From positions 1 through 64,000 of the forward strand of contig CALUQN010000001.1 in NCBI GenBank assembly GCA_944322945.1: 64,000 nt of DNA, read 5' to 3'. Both the position numbers and the translations under genes were made by a program. This DNA is from Candidatus Gastranaerophilales bacterium. GTDB taxonomy: Bacteria > Cyanobacteriota > Vampirovibrionia > Gastranaerophilales > Gastranaerophilaceae. Within the stretch, counting starts at the first letter, position 1. Each line of letters begins with the position of its first letter. The notes beneath the pieces were generated by a model. The model ran no database searches, was not told the origin of the DNA, and saw only the letters and a list, made by a program, of their open reading frames with translations. This document shows positions 44,503 through 53,046 of the stretch, in pieces.

Positions 44503-44913
44503 TTACGCTTCAGTAGCGGCAGTTTCTTCAGCCGGAGCTTCGGCTGCTTCTGCGGCAGCGGCTTCTGCAGCTGCTTTAGCTTCTGCTTCAGCTTTAGCCT
44601 TTGCTTCTGCTTCTGCAGCAGCTTTAGCTTGAGCTTTTTTAGAAAGTTTAACAGTTTCTTTCTTTTTGTAATTCAAAGTACCGTCTTCGTTGCAGTTTTT
44701 GATTAAGTAAGCAACTGTTTCTGTCGGCTGGGCACCTTTTTTAACCCAATCCTTAGCAGCTGCAAGGTCTAATTGCATAACTTTAGTTTTAGGATTGTAG
44801 TGACCCAATTCCTGAATAGGTCTGCCTTCGCGTTTTGTTGTTGAATTAATAACGATAATTCTGTATGCAGGGTTCTTTTTTGCACCCAATCTTTTTAATC
44901 TGATTTTTAACAT
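44503..44913 (-). CDS. rpsP: 30S ribosomal protein S16 with Ala/Glu-rich extension
   Basis: A 136-residue protein. The N-terminal ~82 residues are standard S16 (KIRLKRLGAKKNPAYRIIV, EELGHYNPKTK-like QELGHYNPKTKVM, AAKDWVKKGAQPTETV). S16 is usually ~80-90 residues, so about 45 residues are extra: a low-complexity Lys, Ala, Glu tail starting KKAQAKAAAEAEAKAKAE and ending ETAATEA. It assembles into the small subunit. It has its own terminator. No rimM or trmD neighbour is present, unlike the common order. Confidence 0.95.
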   Translation of the reverse strand: MLKIRLKRLGAKKNPAYRIIVINSTTKREGRPIQELGHYNPKTKVMQLDLAAAKDWVKKGAQPTETVAYLIKNCNEDGTLNYKKKETVKLSKKAQAKAAAEAEAKAKAEAEAKAAAEAAAAEAAEAPAEETAATEA

Positions 44914-45115
44914 GTTTAAATTGTCCTTCTCTTTATTTGAGTTAACTATACTGCCATTACAATGAGTAATGAGCTTAATGAATGCTTGTGAGCACCGGCA
45001 TCACCGCCGCCGCTTGCGGCTTTGCCTTGAACGGGCTAAAGAGGAATTACCCTGTTCCATTTTCAGTAAAACACAAAAAAAAACGGTTAGCAATAGTGTT
45101 TTAAGAAATATAAAA
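44914..45115. other. Intergenic spacer upstream of rpsP
   Basis: About 200 bases, including a GC-rich palindromic patch 'ccgccgccgcttgcggc' (45006-45022). It presumably contains the rpsP promoter. No gene seen. Confidence 0.35.
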
Positions 45116-45144
45116 GCGCTGAAAACCTTATTGATTTTCAGCGC
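45116..45144 (-). terminator. Intrinsic terminator of the 45167 gene
   Basis: Ten-base perfect stem GCGCTGAAAA / TTTTCAGCGC with a 9-base loop. The minus strand continues into a T-containing stretch. Confidence 0.7.
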
Positions 45145-45166
45145 GGTCAAGTTAGAAATTAAAAAT

Positions 45167-45526
45167 TTATTTTGCCGCAGTACCTGCGAATGCTGTTAAT
45201 TTTTCACCGATTTTCCCTGCCCAGCCTTTTACCATATCATTAAGTCCGCCGACACCTTTTGAGAGATTCGGGTGCTTTGCTAAAAATTCACCGAACTCTT
45301 TTGATATAGCCTTGCCGGCTCTGCTGTATAAGCCTGGTTTGAATATAGCAGCCAGCAGCAGTGCTGCGGTTGTAAGTGTTCCGGTTACAGCCATCGCATT
45401 TTTTGCGGTGCTGCAGCCTGAATTTTCAGGAATAATTCCCGGACGCCAGCCGCAGTCGCGCGGATTTTTGCCCGGCACATAGCAATATCTTTGCGGATAA
45501 CCTACAACAACTCCATATTCAGACAT
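45167..45526 (-). CDS. Small membrane-associated hypothetical protein
   Basis: A 119-residue protein with a Tyr/Pro/Arg/Cys N-terminus (GYPQRYCYVPGKNPRDCGW), one hydrophobic helix (VTGTLTTAALLLAAIF) and an amphipathic helix (FGEFLAKHPNLSKGVGGLND). 'aggag' before the ATG supports the start, and a terminator follows. No family recognised. Confidence 0.75.
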   Translation of the reverse strand: MSEYGVVVGYPQRYCYVPGKNPRDCGWRPGIIPENSGCSTAKNAMAVTGTLTTAALLLAAIFKPGLYSRAGKAISKEFGEFLAKHPNLSKGVGGLNDMVKGWAGKIGEKLTAFAGTAAK

Positions 45527-45630
45527 AACATAACTCCTTTTTACTATTAAAATAACCTACACACTTTTATAAAGTTTTTTTACGCTGAAATAGTGTTATT
45601 TTTTAAAGAAATCTTTACAAACAGTAATAT

Positions 45631-45659
45631 TTGTTTTTTACGTGAATTATCATTATAAT
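45631..45659 (+). promoter_or_regulatory. Promoter of the FliI/SctN-like ATPase gene
   Basis: TTGTTT (45631-45636) and TATAAT (45654-45659) are separated by 17 bases. The ATG follows 7 bases after the -10, so the transcript is probably leaderless; no ribosome binding site is present. Confidence 0.65.
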
Positions 45660-45666
45660 TAGAAAT

Positions 45667-47013
45667 ATGCAGGATTTAGACACATCAAAACTTGAAAATT
45701 TAAAAGAACAGGTGCGCAGCAAACTGGACAGCACACAGCTTTACGGGTTCAAAGGTACTGTATCAAAACTTTTGGGGCTGACTGTAGAGGTTAAACTTCC
45801 GGGGTTAAAAATAGGGGATTTGTGTTTTATAGAGACTTATGACGGACGTAAAAAGCCGGCAGAAGTTGTTGCTTTTAAAGGTGAAGCAGCTCAATTGCTT
45901 TTGCTGTATGACGGCGAAGGTATAGGGCAGGGCAGCCTTGTAACAACTACAGGGCGTCCGATTATCATACCAGTCGGAGATTTTCTGTTGGGCAGATTGA
46001 TAAACCCGATGGGCGATCCGATTGACGGGAAGCCTATGGACACAACAGGTGCACTCTGGCGTCCGATTGAAGGACCTCCGCCCGGCCCGTTTGAACGTCC
46101 TATTATTACGGAAATATTTTCAACCGGAGTCAGGGCAATAGATTCTTGTATGACAATGGGCTGCGGTCAGCGTCTCGGGTTATTTGCAGGTTCCGGGGTC
46201 GGCAAAAGTACGCTTCTTGGTATGATTGCAAGAAATTCAGACGCGGACGTAAACGTTGTTGCACTAATCGGTGAACGCGGAAGAGAGGTTAAAGAGTTTG
46301 TCGAAGATGCTCTCGGGGAAGATGGTATGCGAAAATCCGTACTTGTCTGTTCAACCGGTGACCAGCCGCCGTTAATCAGACAAAAAGCGCTTTTGACGGC
46401 AACTGCGGTTTGCGAATATTTTAGAGATCAGGGCAAAAAAGTTTTTCTTATGACCGATACAGTAACCCGTTGTGCAATGGCAGGGCGTGAAGTCGGCTTG
46501 TCTATCGGTGAACCGCCTACAATGAAAGGTTATCCGCCGTCTATTTTCTCGTGGCTGCAAAAAGTTCTTGAACGCGCCGGCAACAGCCCGAGAGGTTCAA
46601 TCACTGCTCTTTACACCGTACTTATGGAAGGTGATGATATTTCAGACCCTATCGTTGATATTGTGCGCGGTATTGTAGACGGTCACATTTTCCTCTCACG
46701 TAAGGTTGCGGAAATGAACCATTATCCGGCGATTGATGTTCTGGGAAGTATTTCAAGGCTTATGTCCGCAATTGCAACTCCGGAACACAAAGAAGCTGCC
46801 GGCAAGATGAGAAAAATTCTTGCTATGTATCGTGAAAACAAAGACTTGATTGATGTCGGTATGTACCAGCCTGGCTCTAACCCTAAACTTGATATTGCAA
46901 TCGAGATGATGCCGCAGGTTAACGCATTTCTCCAGCAAAGAACAACCGATATCGTAAGTATGGATACAACAATAAGCACGCTTGTTGAAATGATGCGCAA
47001 TGTTGATATCTAG
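45667..47013 (+). CDS. FliI/SctN-type flagellar or type III secretion ATPase
   Basis: A 448-residue ATPase of the length usual for FliI/SctN. PPPGPFERPIITEIFSTGVRA, Walker A GLFAGSGVGKSTLLGM, VALIGERGREVKEFVEDALG, and the SctN-specific segment GEPPTMKGYPPSIFSWLQKVLERAG. It unfolds and feeds substrates into the export gate. F1-ATPase beta is excluded by the GYPPS segment. It stands alone: no FliH, FliJ or export-gate gene is adjacent, so the rest of the apparatus must be elsewhere. Followed by a convergent gene. Confidence 0.9.
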   Translation: MQDLDTSKLENLKEQVRSKLDSTQLYGFKGTVSKLLGLTVEVKLPGLKIGDLCFIETYDGRKKPAEVVAFKGEAAQLLLLYDGEGIGQGSLVTTTGRPIIIPVGDFLLGRLINPMGDPIDGKPMDTTGALWRPIEGPPPGPFERPIITEIFSTGVRAIDSCMTMGCGQRLGLFAGSGVGKSTLLGMIARNSDADVNVVALIGERGREVKEFVEDALGEDGMRKSVLVCSTGDQPPLIRQKALLTATAVCEYFRDQGKKVFLMTDTVTRCAMAGREVGLSIGEPPTMKGYPPSIFSWLQKVLERAGNSPRGSITALYTVLMEGDDISDPIVDIVRGIVDGHIFLSRKVAEMNHYPAIDVLGSISRLMSAIATPEHKEAAGKMRKILAMYRENKDLIDVGMYQPGSNPKLDIAIEMMPQVNAFLQQRTTDIVSMDTTISTLVEMMRNVDI

Positions 47014-47030
47014 TAACATTTGACGCTTTA

Positions 47031-48359
47031 CTAAAATTGAAGAGCATGTGCAAATAATTCTCCGACTCGCAGATTATGTAAGCGTCCGTCATCTTTTGTA
47101 AAAAGATTTTCCCAGTGGCTTTCCGGCGTTCCGTCAGCGGAATATGACGGATTTGTCATCATTATGTGATGTGTATTTGTATCATACCGCAGCGGGAAGA
47201 TATCGTGTGTCTGCATAAAACTCGGCAGCTTGTCGCTTGCAAGGTAAAACCCGAACAGCGATGAGTTTATCCTGTTAAGAATCTGCTCGTACGAAAGCCC
47301 GCCCTCGTAATTGTCATTTTCGACCTGTACACCCGGTGCATAATCCCGCATATATTTACACTTTTCTGAAAGACTTCTCACTGCATAAAAATCATCACCC
47401 GTTATAAAATCCGTTCCGGCAGTCAAACCCATTAGACGATAGCGCTCAAAGTCGTCCGAACTTTTTTCACCGACAAAACTCAAATTGTTTTTGCCGGAAC
47501 GCCTTCTGATTTCATACAAAATATACTGCATCTGCGGATATTCCGGCAGATCACCGACTCCGGTATAATTTGCACAGTCAAATCCGCCTATGTGCTTGGC
47601 TGAATCTATAAACATAGATTCAAAACCCAGCTTCATTAATTTTACACATTCGTTTATATAAAGCTCTTGATGCTCCGGATTACACCAGTTGAATGTCACA
47701 TCTTCTCTATCACGCTGAGCCACTTTCATCTGATCCGCAGAAATCACCATACGAAAACCGGTTTTTAATCCTCTAAAATGCGCAATATCATTAAATGCAC
47801 GTATCTGCTCTTCCGGTGAAATCTTATCTGCAAGAGAATAATCTATAACATTTGCGCTGTAACCCGCATTGAGTTTCAGACCGTAAATAGAATTTTCTTC
47901 CGCCGGATGTTTGTTGTAACCGTCACCGAAAATATTCGGGAATATTTGCGAAATAATAATACAATTAGCCCAGCTGTTTGCTGAAGGCGGAATTGCCGGC
48001 AGAAGTTTTATCATGCTCAAAATTCCGCCTGCGCACCTGTTGCCGTGCATTTGCGCAATCGCACGGTTATTGATTTCTATATAATTAGCAAGCCGTCCCC
48101 ACTTGTCTCCATAGTTTGGAGATTCAATATAATCCGGAAATTTATCGTAAAAAATTTCACCTTCCGATAAAGTCAAAACAGAAGATACCGAGTCTTTTAT
48201 ACTACGGGTAAGCAGCTCGGCAGGCACAATATTACCAATCCATTTTTTCCGGCAGCCCGCGCCGAGTGCCCGGAACATTTTTTCCTGAGTCCATTTGTCC
48301 GGTTTAAATTTTGTATGATGACCGGCGGCTTTAAGTAGGTTTTCGCAAGAATTTGTCAT
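47031..48359 (-). CDS. Conserved hypothetical protein, possible (beta/alpha)-barrel glycosidase-like fold
   Basis: A 442-residue protein I cannot name. Features: no signal peptide; FNDIAHFRGLKTGFRMVIS followed by NPEHQELYINECVKLMKLG and FESMFIDSAKHIGGFDC. This order (move upstream to a strand, helix, then a strand ending in an Asp) resembles GH13/GH-type barrels, but the usual catalytic signatures are not convincing. A later SFVGEKSSDDFERYRLMGL and HDIFPLRYDTNTHHIMM are rich in His and Asp. It is convergent with the ATPase gene. Function left open. Confidence 0.75.
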   Translation of the reverse strand: MTNSCENLLKAAGHHTKFKPDKWTQEKMFRALGAGCRKKWIGNIVPAELLTRSIKDSVSSVLTLSEGEIFYDKFPDYIESPNYGDKWGRLANYIEINNRAIAQMHGNRCAGGILSMIKLLPAIPPSANSWANCIIISQIFPNIFGDGYNKHPAEENSIYGLKLNAGYSANVIDYSLADKISPEEQIRAFNDIAHFRGLKTGFRMVISADQMKVAQRDREDVTFNWCNPEHQELYINECVKLMKLGFESMFIDSAKHIGGFDCANYTGVGDLPEYPQMQYILYEIRRRSGKNNLSFVGEKSSDDFERYRLMGLTAGTDFITGDDFYAVRSLSEKCKYMRDYAPGVQVENDNYEGGLSYEQILNRINSSLFGFYLASDKLPSFMQTHDIFPLRYDTNTHHIMMTNPSYSADGTPESHWENLFTKDDGRLHNLRVGELFAHALQF

Positions 48360-48423
48360 ATATAATTTTTAAAATATCTGTTGCAAAAATTCATCAGCCC
48401 GCAGCCTGACCGGTAAGGCAATA

Positions 48424-48455
48424 AAAAGACCCCGTAAAATCTTACGGAGTCTTTT
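48424..48455 (-). terminator. Intrinsic terminator of ppdK
   Basis: Stem AAAAGAC-c-CCGTAA / TTACGG-a-GTCTTTT, 34 bases beyond the ppdK stop on the minus strand. Confidence 0.85.
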
Positions 48456-48488
48456 CAGGTTTTATGACGTTATGTTGAACTTAAAAAG

Positions 48489-51158
48489 TTAAACTGCAGC
48501 GAGTTCACGAACCTTTTGAGCTTCAACAACCGCTTGTGCCGCAGCAAGTTTTGCCTGCGGAATTCTGAACGGTGAGCAGGATACGTAATCCAAACCAATT
48601 CTGTGGCTGAATTTTACTGAATCCGGATCGCCGCCGTGTTCGCCGCAAACGCCGCCAACAAGGGTCGGATTTACTGATTTTCCTTTTTCCATTGACATTT
48701 CAATCAATTGACCGACACCTTTTTGATCTAATGTTTCAAACGGGTTAGCCGGCAGGATTTTCTGTTCAACGTAGTTTGTAAGGAATTTACCCTCAGCATC
48801 GTCTCTTGAATAGCCGAATGTCATTTGAGTCAAGTCGTTTGTACCGAATGAGAAGAATTCTGCGTATTCAGCGATTTCGTCAGCTGTCAATGCAGCACGC
48901 GGAATTTCTATCATAGTACCGAACTTGTAATCAACTTCAACACCTTTTTCAACCATAACTTCTTTAGCTACGCGAACAAGGGTTTCTTTTGCAACTTTAA
49001 GTTCGTTCACGTGACCGATTAACGGAACCATTACCCAAGGTTTAACCGCAACACCTTCTTTTTTCAAATCACAGCAGGCTTCAAAGATTGCTCTAACCTG
49101 CATTTCATTGATTTCAGGATAAGTCAAACCAAGACGGCATCCGCGAAGACCCATCATCGGGTTAGATTCTGAAAGTGCTTCTACAACGTGGAGAAGTTCT
49201 TCTTTTTCTTTTGCGTCTTTGCCAAGAGCTTTCAAAGTAGCGACTTCAGCAATCAAATCTTCCTTAGAAGGAAGGAATTCGTGAAGCGGCGGGTCAAGAA
49301 GTCTTACTGTAAGCGGTTTATCGCCTAATGCTTTGAACATTGCATAGAAATCTGAATACTGCATCGGAAGAAGATGTGCAAGAGCTTCTTTTCTTGCTTC
49401 CGGAGTTCCGGCAATAATCATCTTTTGAACCCAAGGAAGTCTGTCCGGATCCATGAACATGTGTTCTGTACGGCAGAGACCAACACCTTCAGCACCGAAT
49501 TTTTTAGCGTTTTCAATATCTTTTGGAGTATCAGCGTTAGCTTCAACTTTCATGGTTTTGATTTCATCAACCCATGAGAAGAATTTATTCCAGTTTTCGT
49601 CGATTTTAGCTTCTACGAGCTTGACAGCGCCTTCCATAACGATACCTTTGCCGCCGTCGAGAGAGATAATATCATCTTTGTGGTAAACAGTACCGTCACA
49701 GCCTGTCAGGGTTTCGTTTGCAAGGTCGATTTTCATATCTTCGCATCCGGAAACGCAAGGTTTACCCATACCTTTTGCAACAACAGCTGCGTGAGAAGTT
49801 GCGCCGCCTCTGAGTGTCAGGACACCTTGAGATACAGCCATGCCGTGGATGTCATCCGGACAAGTTTCTACACGTACGAGGATAACTTTTTCACCTGCTT
49901 CGCCGCGTTTTGCTGCTTCTTCAGTATCAAATACGATTTTACCTACAGCAGCACCCGGAGATGCGTTTACACCCTGAGCAATTTTGTGAGCCTTAGCCAT
50001 TGCTTCTGTATCAAAGCACGGCAGAAGAATTTGGTTAACTGTATACGGGTCAACAAGCTGGATTGCTCTTTCTTTTGTAATAATACCTTCTTCATACATA
50101 TCTACAGCAATTTTAACTGCAGCTGCAGCTGTTCTCTTACCGTTTCTTGTTTGAAGGATGTATAATTTACCTTTTTCAATAGTGAATTCCATATCTTGAA
50201 CATCTTTGTAACCGAGTTCAAGTTTTTTAGCGATATCAACGTATTGTCTGTACAAGTCAGGCATTTCAGTTTCCAATTCAGCAATAGGTTTCGGAGTTCT
50301 GATACCTGCAACAACGTCTTCGCCTTGAGCGTTTGTTAAGTATTCACCATAGAATTTATTTTCACCTGTTGCAGGGTTACGTGTGAATGAAACACCTGTT
50401 GCGCAATCGTCGCCCATATTACCGAATACCATTGTTTGAACGTTAACAGCAGTACCGTAGTTGTGGTCGATTTTGTTCATGTTTCTGTAAGCAACCGCAC
50501 GCGGAATATTCCAAGAACGGAATACGGCTTCAATAGCTTCCTGCAATTGAACGTACGGATCTTGCGGGAATTCTTTGCCTGTAACTTCTTTAATAATATT
50601 TTTGTAAATAGGAATAAGAGATTTCCAGCCGTCAGCAGAAACTTCTGTATCTGATTTTACGCCTTCTCTTTCCTTAACTTTTTCAACTTCTGATTCAAAG
50701 TATTTTTGTCTGTCCATTTCCCAGGCTACAGAGCCGAACATTGTCAAAAATCTTCTGTAAGAATCGTAGCAAAAACGTGGATTGTTTGTTAATCTAATCA
50801 TTGCTTCGACTGTGTCATCGTTCAAACCGAGGTTAAGGATAGTTTCCATCATACCCGGCATTGAAATTCTTGCGCCTGAACGAACAGAAACCAAAAGCGG
50901 ATTTGTTACATCGCCGAATTTTTTACCTGTTTGTTTTTCAACATCAGCCAGAGCGGTTTTAACTTCATCCATCAAACCTGCCGGCATTTGATTGCCATGA
51001 TTGATGTAATCCATGCAGGTTTCAGTTGTGATAGTCAATCCCGGAGGAACCGGCAACCCCAAATTTGTCATTTCAGCAAGGTTCGCACCTTTGCCTCCGA
51101 GAAGGTTGCGCATGTTTGCATTACCCTCTCTAAAAAGCCATACGCGTTTTTCTGCCAT
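48489..51158 (-). CDS. ppdK: Pyruvate, phosphate dikinase
   Basis: An 889-residue enzyme interconverting PEP + AMP + PPi with pyruvate + ATP + Pi. I chose ATG 51158 (MAEKRVWLFREGNANMRN) because 'ggagaaaaaatt' precedes it; an upstream extension to 51227 lacks such a site. N-terminal ATP-grasp: GGKGANLAEMTNLGLPVPPG. Phosphohistidine domain: TLRGGATSHAAVVAKGMGKPCV (catalytic His). C-terminal PEP domain: GVGLCRTEHMF, DPPLHEFLPS, RGCRLG and GVCGEHGGDP (catalytic Cys). With tpiA and fba it suggests PPi-linked glycolysis. Single gene with terminator. Confidence 0.97.
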   Translation of the reverse strand: MAEKRVWLFREGNANMRNLLGGKGANLAEMTNLGLPVPPGLTITTETCMDYINHGNQMPAGLMDEVKTALADVEKQTGKKFGDVTNPLLVSVRSGARISMPGMMETILNLGLNDDTVEAMIRLTNNPRFCYDSYRRFLTMFGSVAWEMDRQKYFESEVEKVKEREGVKSDTEVSADGWKSLIPIYKNIIKEVTGKEFPQDPYVQLQEAIEAVFRSWNIPRAVAYRNMNKIDHNYGTAVNVQTMVFGNMGDDCATGVSFTRNPATGENKFYGEYLTNAQGEDVVAGIRTPKPIAELETEMPDLYRQYVDIAKKLELGYKDVQDMEFTIEKGKLYILQTRNGKRTAAAAVKIAVDMYEEGIITKERAIQLVDPYTVNQILLPCFDTEAMAKAHKIAQGVNASPGAAVGKIVFDTEEAAKRGEAGEKVILVRVETCPDDIHGMAVSQGVLTLRGGATSHAAVVAKGMGKPCVSGCEDMKIDLANETLTGCDGTVYHKDDIISLDGGKGIVMEGAVKLVEAKIDENWNKFFSWVDEIKTMKVEANADTPKDIENAKKFGAEGVGLCRTEHMFMDPDRLPWVQKMIIAGTPEARKEALAHLLPMQYSDFYAMFKALGDKPLTVRLLDPPLHEFLPSKEDLIAEVATLKALGKDAKEKEELLHVVEALSESNPMMGLRGCRLGLTYPEINEMQVRAIFEACCDLKKEGVAVKPWVMVPLIGHVNELKVAKETLVRVAKEVMVEKGVEVDYKFGTMIEIPRAALTADEIAEYAEFFSFGTNDLTQMTFGYSRDDAEGKFLTNYVEQKILPANPFETLDQKGVGQLIEMSMEKGKSVNPTLVGGVCGEHGGDPDSVKFSHRIGLDYVSCSPFRIPQAKLAAAQAVVEAQKVRELAAV

Positions 51159-51489
51159 AATTTTTTCTCCTTTTTTCATTAAAATGCATAAATATACATA
51201 TTTTGCTTTGATTAGATTGTAGCACAAAAATATTTATTTAGCACACCGAATGTATGAAATATTCTGATAAAACAGAAGAAAACCTACTGTGAAAATATGT
51301 ATTATACCGCAAATTCCTCAGGTACTATAAAAAGCCCGTCATTCTGAGGGCTAAAGCCCGAAGAATCTTTTTATATAGATACTTCGGCATCTCACAACGC
51401 GGTACTTAATCGTTTTGTTCGGCAGAGTGCTCAGTATGACGCAGCTTTGAAAATTTTTAGCGGAATTTGCGATATAAGTCAGGAAAATA
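51159..51489. other. Intergenic stretch containing MITE-like copy 2
   Basis: About 330 bases without a gene between two minus-strand genes. The MITE-like element fills 51303-51476, and the ppdK promoter presumably lies at 51170-51260. Confidence 0.5.
51303..51476. mobile_element. MITE-like element, copy 2
   Basis: 174 bases bounded by imperfect inverted repeats (tataccgcaaattcctca / agcggaatttgcgatata). The interior has 'gaagaatctttttatat' and 'ctcagtatgacg' shared with the other copies, plus a ~35 base insertion containing 'ttgttcggcagagtgct', which also occurs near 840-855. Noncoding. Confidence 0.8.
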
Positions 51490-51720
51490 TTATTTTTTAA
51501 AATAATCACAAATTAGAGTTTTCTTACGGGGAAGCAGATTTTTCAAACTTTCAATAACCGGATTTTTATCTAATTTTTCCAGTTCTTTTTTCAGGATGGC
51601 TTTTTCCAAAACGACTTTGTTGTATAACTCGGAACATACTGAACTTTTATCAATATGCTCTTTTAGTTTTTTTAATTGGAGTTCTTTTTCTTTAATTGAT
51701 TTAATGAGTTCATTTCTCAC
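51490..51720 (-). CDS. Small charged coiled-coil hypothetical protein
   Basis: A 76-residue Lys/Glu/Leu-rich helical protein (KEKELQLKKLKEHIDKSS, AILKKELEKLDKNP). No motif or membrane span. Plausible as a gene because it keeps heptad-like spacing, but there is no strong ribosome binding site, so confidence is moderate. Confidence 0.5.
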   Translation of the reverse strand: MRNELIKSIKEKELQLKKLKEHIDKSSVCSELYNKVVLEKAILKKELEKLDKNPVIESLKNLLPRKKTLICDYFKK

Positions 51721-51848
51721 GACTAAAAAACCTCTTGTACCTCACATACAAAGAATAGTACACAAAAACGTTTTTTAAATCAGCTTTTTAGTCGATTTGA
51801 AATTCAAAACCGAAAAATCCTGCAGCAGGAGCAGATTATTATCCGGTT

Positions 51849-52886
51849 CTACACAACCCTATATTGACTGCTGCCTGAAAGGCAATCCTTTATCCCGTTA
51901 ATTGAAGCTTTCAAAATATAATCAATTGCTTCCTGTGTTTCGTACGCTATATGCGGCGTAATAATAACATTATGAAAATCAGCAAGTTTATGCAGAATTT
52001 CGACCTCCTGCCGGCAAGTCAAACCTGCCTCCGCTTTAAGGTTTTCTGACAATTCATCACACTTGAAAGAAATATCTTCGCACTCAAGTACATCAAGCGC
52101 AGCCCCTTTGAGCTTTCCGTTATTGAGGTTTTCGTAAAGTGCTCTTATATCTATTAACTCCCCGCGGGATGTATTTATAATCATTGCGCCTGATTGCATC
52201 AGTGAAAATTCTCTCTCCCCGAGTAAATGATAATTATCTCCGGTATAAGGTATATGCAGTGAAATCACATCGGAATTTTGCAATAAAGCATCAAATTCTA
52301 CATATTGTATATTCCTTTTCTCCATAAGTTCCAGCTTTGGTTTGAGGTCGTAAGCCAGTATTTTCATACCGAATGCTGATGCGTAATTGCATAAATTTGC
52401 GCCTATCGCACCTGTTCCGATTACGCCGAGAGTCAGATACCCCAAATTCCGCCCTATAAAACTCCGTTCGCAAAAATTTTTACTCCTTATTGATAAATCA
52501 GCCGGTATAATATTCCGTGCAAGAGCAATCAAAAGACCAAAAGTGTACTGTGCAACCGTTGTAGACCCGTAGCTTTCAACATTCACAACCATTATATTCC
52601 GCTCTTCACAAGCTTTTTTGTCTATATGATCAACACCTGTTGAGCGTGTTGAGATTACTCGCAAATTTTTAAACCCGCTAATTACTTCCCTGTCAATAAT
52701 TGACTCGATAAACACACTTATCACACAGGTATTATCCCTATCTTCGTCTGATAACCGTGCTAAAGTCTCACTGTTCAAACTCCATTCATAAAAACTTATT
52801 TCAAAATTATTAAGTTCATTCCAATGTTCTTCTATATACCTGCGTTCTGATTCTCTGTAATCAAACACCAACATTTTTACTGCCAT
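51849..52886 (-). CDS. D-isomer-specific 2-hydroxyacid dehydrogenase (D-lactate dehydrogenase-like)
   Basis: A 345-residue NAD enzyme. ATG 52886 (MAVKMLVFDYRES) has 'aaggagaaa' before it; a longer frame exists without support. NAD motif: LGVIGTGAIGANLCNYASAFGM (G-x-G-x2-G). Catalytic Arg is in INTSRGELID, the Glu in AALDVLECED and His in VIITPHIAYET. It likely reduces pyruvate to D-lactate with NADH, a fermentative step, and could supply the GlcD-like oxidase. A specific substrate is not proven. Confidence 0.88.
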   Translation of the reverse strand: MAVKMLVFDYRESERRYIEEHWNELNNFEISFYEWSLNSETLARLSDEDRDNTCVISVFIESIIDREVISGFKNLRVISTRSTGVDHIDKKACEERNIMVVNVESYGSTTVAQYTFGLLIALARNIIPADLSIRSKNFCERSFIGRNLGYLTLGVIGTGAIGANLCNYASAFGMKILAYDLKPKLELMEKRNIQYVEFDALLQNSDVISLHIPYTGDNYHLLGEREFSLMQSGAMIINTSRGELIDIRALYENLNNGKLKGAALDVLECEDISFKCDELSENLKAEAGLTCRQEVEILHKLADFHNVIITPHIAYETQEAIDYILKASINGIKDCLSGSSQYRVV

Positions 52887-52960
52887 ACAATTTTCTCCTT
52901 TTATTTTTAAATTATCCGAAAAACTGCATTTTATTCTATTGCACAAAAGTTTAACCAACC

Positions 52961-52975
52961 GGAGTAAATTTTACT
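52961..52975. promoter_or_regulatory. Palindrome in the divergent ldh-hsp20 region
   Basis: Perfect 7-base inverted repeat GAGTAAA-t-TTTACTC, midway between divergent starts at 52886 and 53047. Candidate operator; it is not the CIRCE sequence. Confidence 0.5.
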
Positions 52976-53003
52976 CTAAACTGCAATGAACAATGCGGTG
53001 GAA

Positions 53004-53021
53004 TATATTATCCTGATAATA
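53004..53021. promoter_or_regulatory. Second palindrome overlapping the hsp20 -10 region
   Basis: Perfect 8-base inverted repeat ATATTATC-ct-GATAATAT, containing a -10-like GATAAT 26-30 bases upstream of the hsp20 ATG, where a bound regulator would block transcription. Confidence 0.5.
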
Positions 53022-53046
53022 TGAAGAAACGAAAGGAGCACCCCTG

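Noticed and set aside
44914-45115. tRNA or structured RNA upstream of rpsP
   Set aside because: The GC-rich patch forms only a short hairpin; no cloverleaf or TTCGA-type T-loop is present.
45667-47013. ATPase as F1-ATP synthase beta or Rho
   Set aside because: The GEPPTMKGYPPSIF segment and length fit FliI/SctN; there are no atp genes next to it, and Rho lacks this segment.
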